64,000 bases of DNA, taken from positions 186,001-250,000 of the forward strand of contig NZ_SJKB01000004.1 of assembly GCF_004331465.1 (NCBI RefSeq), written 5' to 3'. The stretch comes from Kribbella pittospori (GTDB lineage: Bacteria; Actinomycetota; Actinomycetes; Propionibacteriales; Kribbellaceae). Below the pieces are notes generated by a model. The model was not told the DNA's origin. It saw only the letters and a program-made list of their open reading frames with translations, and ran no database searches. Shown one piece after another: positions 1-9,583 of the stretch (its first letter is position 1; each line of letters begins with the position of its first letter). A program made the position numbers and the translations under genes.

Positions 1-51
1 GAACGGCAGGTCGGCCCACTGACCGGTGAACAACGTGATCGGACGTGGCAT
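1..51 (-). CDS. Sugar phosphate isomerase/epimerase, N-terminal start only
   Basis: Only the first 17 codons lie in the window (MPRPITLFTGQWADLPF), read leftwards from ATG at 49-51. A GAGGAG ribosome binding site sits just upstream. The opening resembles TIM-barrel sugar phosphate isomerase/epimerases, which often sit next to Gfo/Idh oxidoreductases in sugar or inositol catabolic operons. It starts 19 bases beyond the stop of the oxidoreductase at 71-1165, so the two are probably co-transcribed. The family call rests on a short N-terminus plus context. Confidence 0.55.
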   Translation of the reverse strand, partial: MPRPITLFTGQWADLPF

Positions 52-70
52 CTGACTGACTCCTCAGCGA

Positions 71-1165
71 TTAAGAGTTCTCGACGGTGGTCCAGGCGCT
101 GTCGTCCGCGGCCGACCGCAGTACGGCGTCGACCAGCCGGGCGGACCGTGCACCGGCGGCGAAATCGGGCAGACCGTCCGGGCGATCACCCAGTACGGCG
201 GCATAGCTGTCGGCAACGAACGAGTCGAACGCATCCTGGTAGCCCTGCGCATGCCCGGCCGGCAGCCGGTTCACTCGCGCCGCGGGCGGGCTGAGCGTCT
301 CGGGATCCCGGGTCAGCAACTGCGAGGCGGCACGACGGCCGACCCAGAGGCGATCCGGGTCCTCCTGGTCGAAGCCGAAACTCGACTCGGTCCCCGAGAC
401 CTCCAGGTAGAGGCGGTTCTTCCGGCCCGCGGCGACCTGGCTGACGACGATCGCGCCGACCACTCCTGCCTCGGTGCGGAACTGCGCGGTCGCCAGATCC
501 TCGGTGCGCACCTGCACGCCACCACGCTCGCTCCGGACGGTCCGCAGTTGCGCACTGATCGCCGCGATCCGGTCGCCGGTGACGAACTCGGTCAGGTCAC
601 ACCAGTGCGACCCGATGTCGGCGAACGTCCGGGACGGACCGCCGGTCTGGTCGTCGACCCGCCAGTTCTGGTCGTCCACACCGGTCAGCCAGTCCTGCAG
701 GTACGACCCGTGCAGGCTGGTGATCACTCCGGCGTCGCCGGCGGCGATCCGGGTCCGGAGCTCGCGGACCATCGGGTGGTAGCGGTAGACGAACGGCACC
801 GCTCCGACGCGCTCGGCGTCGACAGCGGCGGCATGCAGACCGGCCGCGTCCTGCGCCGAGGTCGCGAGCGGCTTCTCGCAGATCACGTGCTTGCCGGCCT
901 CGAGCGCCTGCAGCGTCACCGGGAGGTGGGTGTTGTTCGGCGTACAGACGTGGACGACATCGATGTCGGCGGCAAGTAGCTCGTCCAGGGTCGCGAAACC
1001 GCGCTCGGCACCGGTCGCCTCAGCCGCGGCCTCCGCACGCGCCGGGCTGGACCCGATCGCGCCGACCACCTGGGCTCCTGCCACCAGGGCCGACCTGCCG
1101 TGAACACGGCCCATGAAGCCGCCGCCGACGATCCCGACCCGGAGCTTGCGCGCACTGGTGGACAC
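71..1165 (-). CDS. Gfo/Idh/MocA family NAD(P)-dependent oxidoreductase
   Basis: A 364-residue dehydrogenase that probably oxidises a sugar, inositol or related polyol in the cytoplasm. The N-terminal Rossmann fold shows VGIVGGGFMG near residues 10-19. The EKP motif (about residues 97-99, in GKHVICEKPLAT) carries the family's catalytic Lys, and a GFO_IDH_MocA C-terminal domain follows. I take GTG at 1163-1165 as the start (VSTSARKLRVGIVGGG), because an upstream in-frame ATG at 1207 would cross the inverted repeat that looks like the operator. It is divergent from the ROK regulator at 1240, which is its likely repressor. The substrate cannot be told from sequence. Confidence 0.85.
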   Translation of the reverse strand: MSTSARKLRVGIVGGGFMGRVHGRSALVAGAQVVGAIGSSPARAEAAAEATGAERGFATLDELLAADIDVVHVCTPNNTHLPVTLQALEAGKHVICEKPLATSAQDAAGLHAAAVDAERVGAVPFVYRYHPMVRELRTRIAAGDAGVITSLHGSYLQDWLTGVDDQNWRVDDQTGGPSRTFADIGSHWCDLTEFVTGDRIAAISAQLRTVRSERGGVQVRTEDLATAQFRTEAGVVGAIVVSQVAAGRKNRLYLEVSGTESSFGFDQEDPDRLWVGRRAASQLLTRDPETLSPPAARVNRLPAGHAQGYQDAFDSFVADSYAAVLGDRPDGLPDFAAGARSARLVDAVLRSAADDSAWTTVENS

Positions 1166-1185
1166 GTCGAAGGACGCTATGTGAC

Positions 1186-1211
1186 ACTTTTGAACCCTGT
1201 CAAGCAAAAGT
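1186..1211. promoter_or_regulatory. Inverted repeat, candidate ROK operator
   Basis: ACTTTTG at 1186-1192 and CAAAAGT at 1205-1211 form a perfect 7-base inverted repeat with a 12-base spacer, in the gap between the divergent oxidoreductase and ROK genes. A/T-rich half-sites stand out in this GC-rich DNA. ROK repressors commonly bind such repeats in their own divergent promoter. Binding is inferred. Confidence 0.55.
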
Positions 1212-1239
1212 CCATCGGTCCAACGACGGAAGTGCTGCG

Positions 1240-2364
1240 ATGAGCGATCTGGGTACGGCGGGCACCGGTGCCGTGCTGCGGTTGCTCCTGGACGGGCAGC
1301 CCCGGACCCGCGCCGAACTCATCGACCTGAGCGGCCTGGCCCGGTCCACCGTGACCGGCCGGATCGAAGAGTTGCTGACGGCGGGACTCGTCGTACCGTC
1401 CGGTGAGGCAGCGTCGACCGGTGGTCGGCCGCCGGCGCGGTTCCGGTTCAATCCGACCGCCCGACTGATCCTGGCAGCCGACGTCGGCGCGACACATCTA
1501 TCCGTCGCCCTCACCGACCTGACCGGCGAGATCCTCGATCGGTCGACCATGCCGCTCAACATCGCCGAAGGACCCGAGGTGGTCCTGACTGCGATCGCGC
1601 AAACCGGACGTTCGCTGCTGAAGGCTGCGCGGCGTTCAGTCACGGATCTTGCCGGCACCGGAGTCGGACTGCCTGGACCGGTCGAGCACAGCACCGGGCG
1701 CCCGAACCATCCGCCGATCATGCCGGGCTGGGACTCCTACGACGTGGTCGGCCGGCTCGACCACGAACTGAAGGCGCCGGTCCTGGTCGACAACGACGTG
1801 AACATCATGGCGCTCGGCGAACACGCGACCGAGTACGCCGACGTCGAGCACCTCCTGTTCGTCAAGGTCGCCACCGGCATCGGCGCCGGCGTGATCAGCG
1901 GCGGCCGCCTGCATCGTGGCGCCAAGGGCGCGGCCGGAGACATCGGCCACATCCAGGCACCAGGCCGCACCGAACTGTGCCACTGCGGCAACACCGGCTG
2001 CCTGGAGGCGGTTGCGTCGGCATCGGCCATCGCCGCCCAGCTGAACGTCGGTGGCAGTCACGACATCGTCGACCTCGTCCGCGCCGGCAACACCGCCGCA
2101 ACCGCAGCGGTCCGCCAGGCAGGCCGTGAGATCGGCACCGTCCTCGCCGCGGCCGTCAGCCTGCTCAACCCGTCGGTGATCGTCATCGGCGGCTCACTGT
2201 CCCAGGCCGGCGACAGCCTGCTGGCCGGCATCCGCGAAGCGATCTACGCCAGATCGTTGCCCCTGGCCACCACCGACCTGCACGTGACCACCAGCCGGTC
2301 AGGTCAGGACGCCGCGCTGCGTGGCGCCGCAACCCTCGTCCTTCAGCACGCCCTCGCCGTTTAG
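1240..2364 (+). CDS. ROK family transcriptional regulator (winged HTH plus sugar-kinase fold)
   Basis: This 374-residue protein has an N-terminal winged helix-turn-helix (about residues 5-65, with TRAELIDLSGLARSTVTGRI) followed by a ROK/hexokinase-type domain beginning AADVGATHLSVALTDLTG. The ROK zinc signature is seen as CHCGNTGCLEA (Cys247, Cys249, Cys254). Repressors of the NagC/XylR type have this architecture and respond to a sugar or sugar phosphate. It is divergent from the Gfo/Idh oxidoreductase and probably controls that catabolic operon and itself through the repeat at 1186-1211. Its stop codon overlaps that of the convergent response regulator. Confidence 0.9.
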   Translation: MSDLGTAGTGAVLRLLLDGQPRTRAELIDLSGLARSTVTGRIEELLTAGLVVPSGEAASTGGRPPARFRFNPTARLILAADVGATHLSVALTDLTGEILDRSTMPLNIAEGPEVVLTAIAQTGRSLLKAARRSVTDLAGTGVGLPGPVEHSTGRPNHPPIMPGWDSYDVVGRLDHELKAPVLVDNDVNIMALGEHATEYADVEHLLFVKVATGIGAGVISGGRLHRGAKGAAGDIGHIQAPGRTELCHCGNTGCLEAVASASAIAAQLNVGGSHDIVDLVRAGNTAATAAVRQAGREIGTVLAAAVSLLNPSVIVIGGSLSQAGDSLLAGIREAIYARSLPLATTDLHVTTSRSGQDAALRGAATLVLQHALAV

Positions 2365-3005
2365 CCGGGATCACCAAGACCAGCGGAGCGGGCTCGGATG
2401 ATCGCCTCGGCCCGGCCGGCCACCTGCAGTTTCGCGAAGATGCTGGTGATGTGGTTGCCGACGGTCGCGTTCGCGACGCCGAGCCTGGCAGCGATCGCAG
2501 CGTTGCCGAGTCCGCCCGCGATCAGGTTCAGCACGTCGCGTTCGCGCGGCGTCAGCTCCGGAAACGCGGGCTCGTCGGCACGCGGCCCGGACAGGTAGGC
2601 GAGCGCCCGGCGAGCGACCCCCGGTCCGAAGATCGCCTCGCCGGCGGCGACCGCGGCGATGGCCCGGATCACGTTGTCCGGTGCCGCACCCTTCAGCACA
2701 TATCCGCGGGCACCGGCGCGCACTGCGGCGAACACCGACTCGTCGTCGTCGAACATCGTCAGCATCACCACGGCCACCTCCGGCGCGACCCGACCGATCT
2801 CGCGGGTTGCGTCGATCCCGGACACCCCGGGCATCTGGATGTCCATCACCAACACGTCGGGACGCAGCGTCACAGCCGAACGAACCGCCTCCGCCCCGTC
2901 GGCCGCCGTACCGACCAACTCGTATCCGTCGTGCGCGGACAGCAGGGCGCCAAGGCCTTCCCGGACGATGCCGTGGTCGTCGGCCACCACGATCCGCACC
3001 GTCAT
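2361..3005 (-). CDS. LuxR/NarL-family response regulator
   Basis: A 214-residue two-component response regulator. The receiver domain (residues 3-118) shows the acidic pair Asp9/Asp10 and the phospho-acceptor Asp55 in VLVMDIQMPG. A LuxR-type helix-turn-helix follows at about 147-212 (ELTPRERDVLNLIAGG, then NAAIAARLGVANATV). ATG at 3003-3005 overlaps the TGA of the kinase gene, so the two are translationally coupled and form a cognate pair. The adjacent membrane protein gene at 5208, on the other side of the kinase, is a plausible target. Confidence 0.92.
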   Translation of the reverse strand: MTVRIVVADDHGIVREGLGALLSAHDGYELVGTAADGAEAVRSAVTLRPDVLVMDIQMPGVSGIDATREIGRVAPEVAVVMLTMFDDDESVFAAVRAGARGYVLKGAAPDNVIRAIAAVAAGEAIFGPGVARRALAYLSGPRADEPAFPELTPRERDVLNLIAGGLGNAAIAARLGVANATVGNHITSIFAKLQVAGRAEAIIRARSAGLGDPG

Positions 3006-5038
3006 GCCCGCACCTCCAGGACGGACGGCCCCAACGGGAGTACGACGCTGACTGTGCACCCGGTCCGGTCGTACCGGATGTCGCACTCGCCACCGAGTTC
3101 GGCGGCCCGCTCGGTGATCGACGTGAGCCCGACCCCGGGCTGCCAGTGCGGCCCGTCGTTCACACCGTTGTCCCGCACCTCCATCGACAGCCGCCTGTTC
3201 TGTACCGACAGCCGGACCCCGGCCGACGTCGCGTTCGAGTGCCTGATCACATTCGTCAACGCCTCGGTGACGATCCGGTACGTCGCGACCTCCACCGCCG
3301 CGGGCAGTTCGCCCAACTCAGCCGGCGCGTCCACCGTGATGCCGAGTGGGCCGCCGTCACTGCGCCGGCCCGCGGTCACGGCGTACTCCCGCAGCGCACC
3401 GAGCAGGCCCAGTCCGTCCAGCGCGGGCGGCCGCAACTGGTCCACCAAGCGGCGGATCTCCTCGACCGCCCCGATCGTCAGGTCGCGCAGACTCACCAGC
3501 AGGACCGAACTCCGCTCGCGATCCCTGTCGAGCAGGCGCAGCGCCGCGTCGGCGTTCAGTACCACCGCGGTCAGCACGGGACCGAGCCCGTCGTGCAGAT
3601 CGCGGCGGATCCGCCGGCGCTCCTCCTCACGGCCGGAGATGACCCGTTCCCGGGAGTCCCGCAGTTGATCGGCCAGCCGCCTGGCCTGCACCGCCACCGC
3701 GAGCGGAGCCGCCAGCAGCGTGAGGACTCGCTCGTCGGCCGGAGCGAGCCGCTGTTCACCCGAACGCAGTCCGACGACGAGTTCACCAAGCCGCTCGCTT
3801 CCGGACCTGAGCGCGATCGCGTGCCGGACGGCGGGCAAGTCGCCGTACGCCGACACCTGGTTGCCGTCGACGAGCACAGCGGCCGCCGGGAAGTGCATGA
3901 CCCGGCACAGCGCCTCCAGTACGCCGTCCAGCCCGGAGCCGGCCGCTGTACCGAGCCGGGCGCCGACCTCGGCCATCGCCCGCACCGGATCCTGCCGCGC
4001 GCCGTAGAACGCCCGATGAATCAATCGCTGCAACCAGACCCGCACGGGGTTGAAGGCGAGCGCGATCACCAAGGTGGCGAGGACCGACGAGTTGAGCGAG
4101 ACCTGATGGCGCACTGTCCGGTCCAGCAGGAGGACGAGCGCCAGATAGCCGGCCACGACTCCGCCGGTGAGCAGCAGGTACAGCACCGATCGCGAGACCA
4201 CGAGGCGGATGTCGAGCAACTGGTACCGCAGGACGGCGATCGCGATGGCCACCGGGACGAGCAGGATCGGCAGCACCCCGACGAGCAGCGACTCCGAGCC
4301 GGCCGCGGCCGCGACCAGGAAACAGCCGACCATCAGGATCATTGCCAGCAGCAACCAGAGGATCTGCCGGCGGGTCTGCTCGCAGCCGCGCCGGTAGCGG
4401 ACGACGACCGCGGCCAGCGCCGACAGGTAGCCGACCGCGAGCCCGATCGAGCTGGCGTTCTGCAGCCAGACGATCTGTACGAACCCGGACCAGGCCGGAT
4501 AGCCCGGGATGCCCAGCTCGCTCGTCAGTCCGCCCTTCGGATCCAGCACCGCCGACGCTGTCCACGTGACTCCGGTGACCACGAGCACCACGACGACCCA
4601 GCGCCAGCGACGACTTGGCAACCGCCCGTCCGGGAACAGAACGAGTGACAACGGCAGGAACGTCGCCAAGGCCCAGGTCCAGCCGCCGTTCGTCAGCGTG
4701 GCGAACCCACGCCAGAACGTGCTGGGCTCTCCCAGCCACGCCAGCACGCTGGTCCCGAACCCGGTCGAACCGTAGAACAAGCCACCGGCAAGCAGCGACC
4801 AGCCCACCAGGTTGCGCGGATGGCGGTCCGCGATCGGCCAGCCCGTCAACGCCAGACAGATCCCGATCAGGGCATTGGTCACTACGAAGAGATCGATCAG
4901 CCGGGTCCAGCTCAGTCCCGAAGCCGTTGCAGCGACCACGGTGACGACGGTTTGCGCCGACGCCACAGCGAGCACCGCGAGGGCTACCGACCGCAACCGG
5001 CGGTCGGTAGGGCCCGTCCCCTCCGAGGTGGTGCTCAC
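3002..5038 (-). CDS. Membrane-bound sensor histidine kinase (HisKA_3/NarL type)
   Basis: About 678 residues. The N-terminal half is hydrophobic with several predicted membrane spans, followed by a GAF-like segment (around EVGARLGTAAGSGLDGVLEAL). The dimerisation/phosphotransfer helix contains RRDLHDGLGP with His482. The HATPase_c domain is shown by EALTNVIRHSNA (N box) and a DNG...GVGLTSI stretch. It should autophosphorylate and pass phosphate to the coupled regulator at 2361-3005; the signal is unknown. I chose GTG at 5036-5038 because the longer reading would run into the start region of the divergent gene at 5208. Confidence 0.9.
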   Translation of the reverse strand: MSTTSEGTGPTDRRLRSVALAVLAVASAQTVVTVVAATASGLSWTRLIDLFVVTNALIGICLALTGWPIADRHPRNLVGWSLLAGGLFYGSTGFGTSVLAWLGEPSTFWRGFATLTNGGWTWALATFLPLSLVLFPDGRLPSRRWRWVVVVLVVTGVTWTASAVLDPKGGLTSELGIPGYPAWSGFVQIVWLQNASSIGLAVGYLSALAAVVVRYRRGCEQTRRQILWLLLAMILMVGCFLVAAAAGSESLLVGVLPILLVPVAIAIAVLRYQLLDIRLVVSRSVLYLLLTGGVVAGYLALVLLLDRTVRHQVSLNSSVLATLVIALAFNPVRVWLQRLIHRAFYGARQDPVRAMAEVGARLGTAAGSGLDGVLEALCRVMHFPAAAVLVDGNQVSAYGDLPAVRHAIALRSGSERLGELVVGLRSGEQRLAPADERVLTLLAAPLAVAVQARRLADQLRDSRERVISGREEERRRIRRDLHDGLGPVLTAVVLNADAALRLLDRDRERSSVLLVSLRDLTIGAVEEIRRLVDQLRPPALDGLGLLGALREYAVTAGRRSDGGPLGITVDAPAELGELPAAVEVATYRIVTEALTNVIRHSNATSAGVRLSVQNRRLSMEVRDNGVNDGPHWQPGVGLTSITERAAELGGECDIRYDRTGCTVSVVLPLGPSVLEVRA

Positions 5039-5207
5039 TGGCTCATCATCAGTCCGCGAACCCACAGGCGGATAGGGCCACGCCCCCAGGGCACCCAGGA
5101 GGATCTCCGGATCACGACGCGAGCCGCGCACCTGCCGCCTGGGGCCGGTCCGGTCCGACGCTGAGGTGTCCAGCGCTGACGGCAGCGCACTCTCGAAGGA
5201 GTTGCTC

Positions 5208-5909
5208 ATGTCCACCACAGCTTCGAAGGCCGCGAAGACCGAACGGAAACCCCGTGACGTGCGCGGCTTCTGGCGGGTCCTGCTCGCCGTCCTCGCCCCG
5301 GTGCCGATGCTGCTGCAGGGCATCGTCTACCTGATCAACCCGGTCGGCGGCAACGCACCGTTCGACCAGGCGCTCGCCGCGATCGCCGCTGACCAGGGCC
5401 GGTTCGAGCTCATGCAGTGGTTGCAGGTGCCGTTCTTCTTGCTGATCCCGGCGACCTTCGCCGTCGCCTGGGTGACGCGCCGGCAGGTGCCGCGACTGTC
5501 GACCGCCGGAGCCGTCGTCTGTCTCGGCGGTCTGGGCGCCGGACTGTTCCTGCTAGGTGGTCCGGTGACACCGGACTACATGACAGTCCATGCAGGGCTG
5601 GACCCGGCGGTGATGGACAAGTTCTCCACCGCGATGGAAGACCAGCCCATCGTCGCCCTCGGCGGCCTGCTGTTCATTCTCGCCATCACCGTCGGCCTGT
5701 TGCTGCAAGGTCTCGCCCTCTGGCGCAGCCGGGTGGCGCCCGCCTGGATGGGCATCGCCCTGGCAGTGGGCGGCTTCACCCACCCGTTCATGCCGACCCA
5801 TGTGATCGCCGGCATCGGACTCATGGTCGCGGCAGTCGGCTTCGCCGGAGCCAGCGTGGCCCTGCTCCGCACCTCGAACGACGCCTTCGACCTGCCACCT
5901 CTCGGTTGA
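5208..5909 (+). CDS. Integral membrane protein of unknown function
   Basis: A 233-residue protein with about six hydrophobic segments (beginning FWRVLLAVLAPVPMLLQGIVYL) and a short basic N-terminal tail. ATG at 5208 is preceded by a good AAGGAG site 7 bases upstream, which is why I prefer it over an earlier in-frame ATG at 5166. It is divergent from the histidine kinase gene 169 bases away. Such an arrangement suggests it is either the regulated output of that two-component system or part of its sensing. I do not recognise a named function. Confidence 0.75.
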   Translation: MSTTASKAAKTERKPRDVRGFWRVLLAVLAPVPMLLQGIVYLINPVGGNAPFDQALAAIAADQGRFELMQWLQVPFFLLIPATFAVAWVTRRQVPRLSTAGAVVCLGGLGAGLFLLGGPVTPDYMTVHAGLDPAVMDKFSTAMEDQPIVALGGLLFILAITVGLLLQGLALWRSRVAPAWMGIALAVGGFTHPFMPTHVIAGIGLMVAAVGFAGASVALLRTSNDAFDLPPLG

Positions 5910-5925
5910 CCGCGCACGCAGTACG

Positions 5926-6840
5926 TCAGCACCAGCTGATGGCCCAGTGATCCACCAGGGAGAGGATCCGGTCGAGGAGCGGGCCGCCCCGTGCCCGCCC
6001 GAAGCCGTGGCGCCTGCCGTGGAAGGCGGCCTGCACGACCTGGAGATGCGCCCACCGCCGGACGCGCTCCGGATCCAGCTCAGCGGCGTCGGCGAAGGTG
6101 TCCAGCTCGTGCAGCAGCGCCTTCATCAGGTCGTCGGACTCCATCAGCGCCAACGCACGGGGCTTGAGCAAGGTCGCGCCGTCGTACGCCGGATCCCCGG
6201 CGTACCCCTTGGGATCGACGGCCAGCCACGGTTCGCGGCCGGCGCGGAGGATGTTGTTGGAATGGAAGTCGCCGTGGACAACGAGGTCCGGCTGATCCCG
6301 GCCCAGTTCGTCGATCACCGCGAGTGCGGCGTCGACCACTGCCACAGGCAGGACACCTGCGAACTCCGCGGCGTCCTTGCGAAGCTCCTCGTCCCAGCCG
6401 TCGGCCTGCTCCGCCAGCCGCGGTAGCCCCGCCGGTGCCGGGATCGACAGCCGGCGACTGAGCCGGCCCGCCACGGTAGCGATCTCGTCGCCGTCACCGA
6501 GCTCTCTCAGCGTCGAGGGCTCTGCTCGCTCGAGCAGCATGGCGAAGCGGTCGTCGTCCCGCTCGTACAAACGCACCGCACCGCGGCCGTCCCAGGCTGC
6601 GAAGGCATCCGGCTCGTGCACGTTGCCGGGGTGCGGGAACGACACCTTGAGCGCAGCGGGTCCACCGGCATGCCGTACTGGTGCGATCACGCCGACCTGA
6701 CCGTGGCCGAGCGGACCGTCGAGCGCGCAGTCCCAGTGGGCCAGCAGATCCTCGATGATCGTCGGCAGCTCGGACAGCCAGGCCTCGCCTGCCTCGCCTT
6801 CGCGGTCGACCGTCGATTGCGCAAAGGCGGCAGGGATCAT
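5926..6840 (-). CDS. APH(6)/hydroxyurea-type antibiotic phosphotransferase family kinase
   Basis: A 304-residue kinase of the aminoglycoside/hydroxyurea resistance phosphotransferase family. The catalytic loop is [10 protein letters not shown] (His189, Asp191) and the metal-binding segment [13 protein letters not shown] follows. An N-terminal ATP-binding lobe contains ALKVSF. Relatives phosphorylate streptomycin or hydroxyurea, but many chromosomal actinobacterial members have no known substrate, so a resistance role is not shown. It overlaps the upstream gpsA stop by four bases (6837-6840) and is the last gene of the plsC-gpsA-kinase operon. Confidence 0.85.
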   Translation of the reverse strand: MIPAAFAQSTVDREGEAGEAWLSELPTIIEDLLAHWDCALDGPLGHGQVGVIAPVRHAGGPAALKVSFPHPGNVHEPDAFAAWDGRGAVRLYERDDDRFAMLLERAEPSTLRELGDGDEIATVAGRLSRRLSIPAPAGLPRLAEQADGWDEELRKDAAEFAGVLPVAVVDAALAVIDELGRDQPDLVVHGDFHSNNILRAGREPWLAVDPKGYAGDPAYDGATLLKPRALALMESDDLMKALLHELDTFADAAELDPERVRRWAHLQVVQAAFHGRRHGFGRARGGPLLDRILSLVDHWAISWC

Positions 6841-7841
6841 CCCCAGCGCTCCGACTTGGCCGACCGGGAGACGAGGCTGAACAGCATGTCCTTGGGCGTC
6901 ATCTCGCCGGCCACGACCTTGGTGACGTGTTCGGCGATCGGCATCTCGACGTCGTGGTGATGAGCCAGGTCGGTGATCGACGAGCAGGACTTCACACCCT
7001 CGGCGACCTGGCGGGTAGCGCCGGCGATCTCGGCCACGGTCATGCCCTTGCCGAGGTTCTCGCCGAAGGTCCGGTTCCGCGACAGCGGTGACGAGCAGGT
7101 CGCGACCAGGTCACCCAAGCCGGCCAGCCCGGAGAACGTGTGCTCCTGTGCGCCCAGCGCCCTCCCCAGGCGGGCAGTCTCGACCAGACCGCGGGTGATG
7201 ACCGACGCGCGCGCGTTGTCGCCGAAGCCGAGGCCGACCGCCATCCCCACGGCCAGGGCGATCACGTTCTTGGTCGCACCACCGAGCTCACAGCCGATCA
7301 CGTCGTTGTTCGTGTACGGGCGGAATGCCGGCGAATGGCACAGCTTCTGCAGCCGCGTCGCGGTCCCTTCGTCGGCACAGGCGACGACGGATGCGGCAGG
7401 TTGTCCTTCGGCGATCTCCCGCGCAAGGTTGGGTCCTGACACCACGGCGATCCGCTCCGGTCCGGCGCCGGTGACCTCCGCGATCACCTCGCTCATCCGC
7501 TTCGTCGTACCGACCTCGACGCCCTTCATCAGGCTGACCAGGGGTACGGCGTTCGGCAGTACGTCGGCCCAGTCCTTCAAGTTCTCCCGCAACGACTGAC
7601 TCGGGACCGCCAGTACGACGGCCTCCGCACCATCGGCAGCCGCGGCCGGATCGTGGGTCGCGGTGATCGTGTCCGGGAGTCGCAGTCCAGGCAGGTAGTC
7701 GGGGTTCTCGTGCTGGGCGTTGATCACTTCGCACAGGGACTCACGCCGTCCCCAGACGGACACCTGGTTCCCCGCGTTCGCCAGCACCGTGGCGAACGCC
7801 GTACCCCAGGAGCCGGCTCCGAACACCGCTACCTTCGTCAT
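6837..7841 (-). CDS. gpsA: NAD(P)-dependent glycerol-3-phosphate dehydrogenase
   Basis: A 334-residue cytoplasmic enzyme that reduces dihydroxyacetone phosphate to sn-glycerol 3-phosphate, the backbone for phospholipids. The N-terminal nucleotide fold is [18 protein letters not shown]. The family active-site lysine region appears in [22 protein letters not shown], and the later GDLVATCSS and [12 protein letters not shown] stretches are typical. Length matches the family. It overlaps plsC upstream and the kinase downstream by four bases each, so lipid precursor and acyltransferase are made together. Confidence 0.97.
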   Translation of the reverse strand: MTKVAVFGAGSWGTAFATVLANAGNQVSVWGRRESLCEVINAQHENPDYLPGLRLPDTITATHDPAAAADGAEAVVLAVPSQSLRENLKDWADVLPNAVPLVSLMKGVEVGTTKRMSEVIAEVTGAGPERIAVVSGPNLAREIAEGQPAASVVACADEGTATRLQKLCHSPAFRPYTNNDVIGCELGGATKNVIALAVGMAVGLGFGDNARASVITRGLVETARLGRALGAQEHTFSGLAGLGDLVATCSSPLSRNRTFGENLGKGMTVAEIAGATRQVAEGVKSCSSITDLAHHHDVEMPIAEHVTKVVAGEMTPKDMLFSLVSRSAKSERWG

Positions 7842-8635
7842 GCCGTCTCCTCACCATCGTCGGCTGCACGCGCCTTGCGCAGGTCGTAGAGCTCCTTGGG
7901 CGGGGTCTCGCCGCGCAACTCGCCCAGCGTGGCAGCGACCTCGGCCATGATCACCTCGGTTGCCTCGTGCAACAGCGAGTTGGTGATCGGCTTGCCCTGG
8001 AACGCGCTCAGGTCGACCGGCTTGCCGGCCCGCACGAGCAGCGTCTTGCGCGGCAGCAGCCGGATCCGCACGCCGCGGCCGGTGTAGGACTTGATGACCT
8101 CCTGGGCGCCCCAGTTGGCGATCGGGACCACCGGACAGCCGGTCATCAAGGCGATCCGGGCGGCGCCGGTCTTGCCGGTCATCGGCCACATCGCGGGGTC
8201 GCGGGTGATCGTGCCCTCGGGGTAGACGCCGACGCACTCGCCCCGCTCGACCGCGGCGACGGCGTCCCGGAACGCGTCCGCGGCCTGGGTGGAGTCCCGG
8301 TAGACGGGGATCTGGCCGGCGCTGGTGATGATCCGGCCGAGCACCGGCAGCTTGAACAGCGACGCCTTGCCCAGGAACCGCGGAATCCGCCGGCACTCCC
8401 AGATGAAGTATCCGAGCACGACCGGGTCGAAATGCGAGATGTGGTTCGGCACGTAGACCACGCCGCCGGAGCGGGGCATGTTCTCCCGGCCGGTGAAGGT
8501 GCACTTGGTGAACACCAGCATGAACGGCTTCACGATCACGACGATCAGGCCGAACCAGAAGCCCCGGGGTGGCCGGGGATCTTTCCGCTGCCCGTCCACT
8601 GCTGCCTCCTGGTGCTCGTGCCTGCCATCGGTCAT
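7838..8635 (-). CDS. plsC: 1-acyl-sn-glycerol-3-phosphate acyltransferase
   Basis: A 265-residue PlsC-family acyltransferase that transfers an acyl chain to lysophosphatidic acid at the inner membrane face. The catalytic HX4D motif is NHISHFD, followed by the glycerophosphate-binding block ([11 protein letters not shown]) and the EGTITRDP stretch. A hydrophobic anchor lies near the N-terminus ([14 protein letters not shown]). It shares an operon with gpsA, which makes its substrate precursor. It is divergent from cofC with 16 bases between start codons, so the two promoters must overlap the neighbouring coding ends. Confidence 0.93.
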   Translation of the reverse strand: MTDGRHEHQEAAVDGQRKDPRPPRGFWFGLIVVIVKPFMLVFTKCTFTGRENMPRSGGVVYVPNHISHFDPVVLGYFIWECRRIPRFLGKASLFKLPVLGRIITSAGQIPVYRDSTQAADAFRDAVAAVERGECVGVYPEGTITRDPAMWPMTGKTGAARIALMTGCPVVPIANWGAQEVIKSYTGRGVRIRLLPRKTLLVRAGKPVDLSAFQGKPITNSLLHEATEVIMAEVAATLGELRGETPPKELYDLRKARAADDGEETA

Positions 8636-8651
8636 GGGAGAATCCTGCCTG

Positions 8652-9323
8652 ATGGCAGACCTACAGGTCGCTCCCTGGACCCTGGTGATCCCGGTGAAGC
8701 GTACGGCGATCGCGAAGAGCCGGCTCGCTGCCGCCTACCCACAGCACCGTCCGGAGCTCGCGCGCGCCTTCGCTGTCGACACTACTGCCGCGGCCCTCGC
8801 CTCTCCCCTGGTCCATGCCGTCCTGGTCGTGACCGACGATCCGGTGGTGTCCGGAGACGTCACCGCGGTCGGCGCTCGGGTGGTGCCGGACCTCCCGGCC
8901 GCAGGCCTCAACGAAGCCTTGCTGCACGGCGCCACTGTCGCCGCTGCGGAGTTCCCGGAGCACGGGGTCGTTGCCCTCTCGGCAGATCTGCCCGCTTTGC
9001 GGCCCGCCGAGCTGACCGCCGTACTCGCGGCTTGTGTCGCACCCCGGTCCTTCGTCATCGACCTTCCCGGCACGGGTACGTCGCTTCTTGCGGCACAGCC
9101 CGAGGTCGCGCTGGACCCGCGGTTCGGTGTGGGTTCCGCACTAGCCCACCAAGCATCCGGGGCGATACCGATCGAGTTGAGCGGCATCGAGTCGGTACGA
9201 CGTGACGTCGACACGGCAGCCGATCTGGCCCACGCCGTACAACTGGGAGTCGGCGAAGCGACCGCGGATGTGATGTCACTTGTGCTCGGCGCCGCGACTG
9301 GGACCGAGAGCCTCGCCGGCTGA
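8652..9323 (+). CDS. cofC: 2-phospho-L-lactate guanylyltransferase (F420 biosynthesis)
   Basis: A 223-residue nucleotidyltransferase that activates 2-phospholactate or phosphoenolpyruvate with GTP in the first committed step of coenzyme F420 assembly. The start WTLVIPVKRTAIAKSRL matches the CofC N-terminal pattern (the VPVK motif with a basic KSRL), and ALSADLPALRPAEL is the nucleotide-sugar-transferase-like metal site. GGGAG at 8636-8640 supports ATG 8652. F420 synthesis is typical of actinobacteria, and the LLM oxidoreductase at 61684 belongs to a superfamily with F420 users. Confidence 0.9.
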   Translation: MADLQVAPWTLVIPVKRTAIAKSRLAAAYPQHRPELARAFAVDTTAAALASPLVHAVLVVTDDPVVSGDVTAVGARVVPDLPAAGLNEALLHGATVAAAEFPEHGVVALSADLPALRPAELTAVLAACVAPRSFVIDLPGTGTSLLAAQPEVALDPRFGVGSALAHQASGAIPIELSGIESVRRDVDTAADLAHAVQLGVGEATADVMSLVLGAATGTESLAG

Positions 9324-9376
9324 CTGACCGGGGCGGTGGGGTGGGCGACGAATCAATACTGCTCTAAGTTGGGCGC

Positions 9377-9583
9377 ATGCAGGCAACTGTGAGCCGCTAC
9401 GACACCGAGACGTTCTCCGGTGCGGTGCTGACCGACACCGGGATCGAGCTGCCCTTCACCGTGCACGCGGTCGCGGACACCCCGGTCCGGCATCTGCGCG
9501 TCGGCCAGCGGGTCCGGATCGAGACCACCGGCTCGGGCGCGGATCTCAGCGTGACCAGGGTCGATTTCGGCACCGTGCTGTAA
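9377..9583 (+). CDS. Small CSD/OB-fold-like protein of unknown role
   Basis: A 68-residue polypeptide (starting [17 protein letters not shown]) whose beta-rich pattern (SGAVLTDTG, then [10 protein letters not shown]) resembles small cold-shock/OB-fold proteins found in actinobacteria. RNP motifs of true cold-shock proteins are not obvious, so nucleic-acid binding is only possible. It lies between cofC and hupB. Its last codons are duplicated in tandem directly after the stop (see repeat at 9564-9601). No strong Shine-Dalgarno sequence is visible. Confidence 0.6.
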   Translation: MQATVSRYDTETFSGAVLTDTGIELPFTVHAVADTPVRHLRVGQRVRIETTGSGADLSVTRVDFGTVL

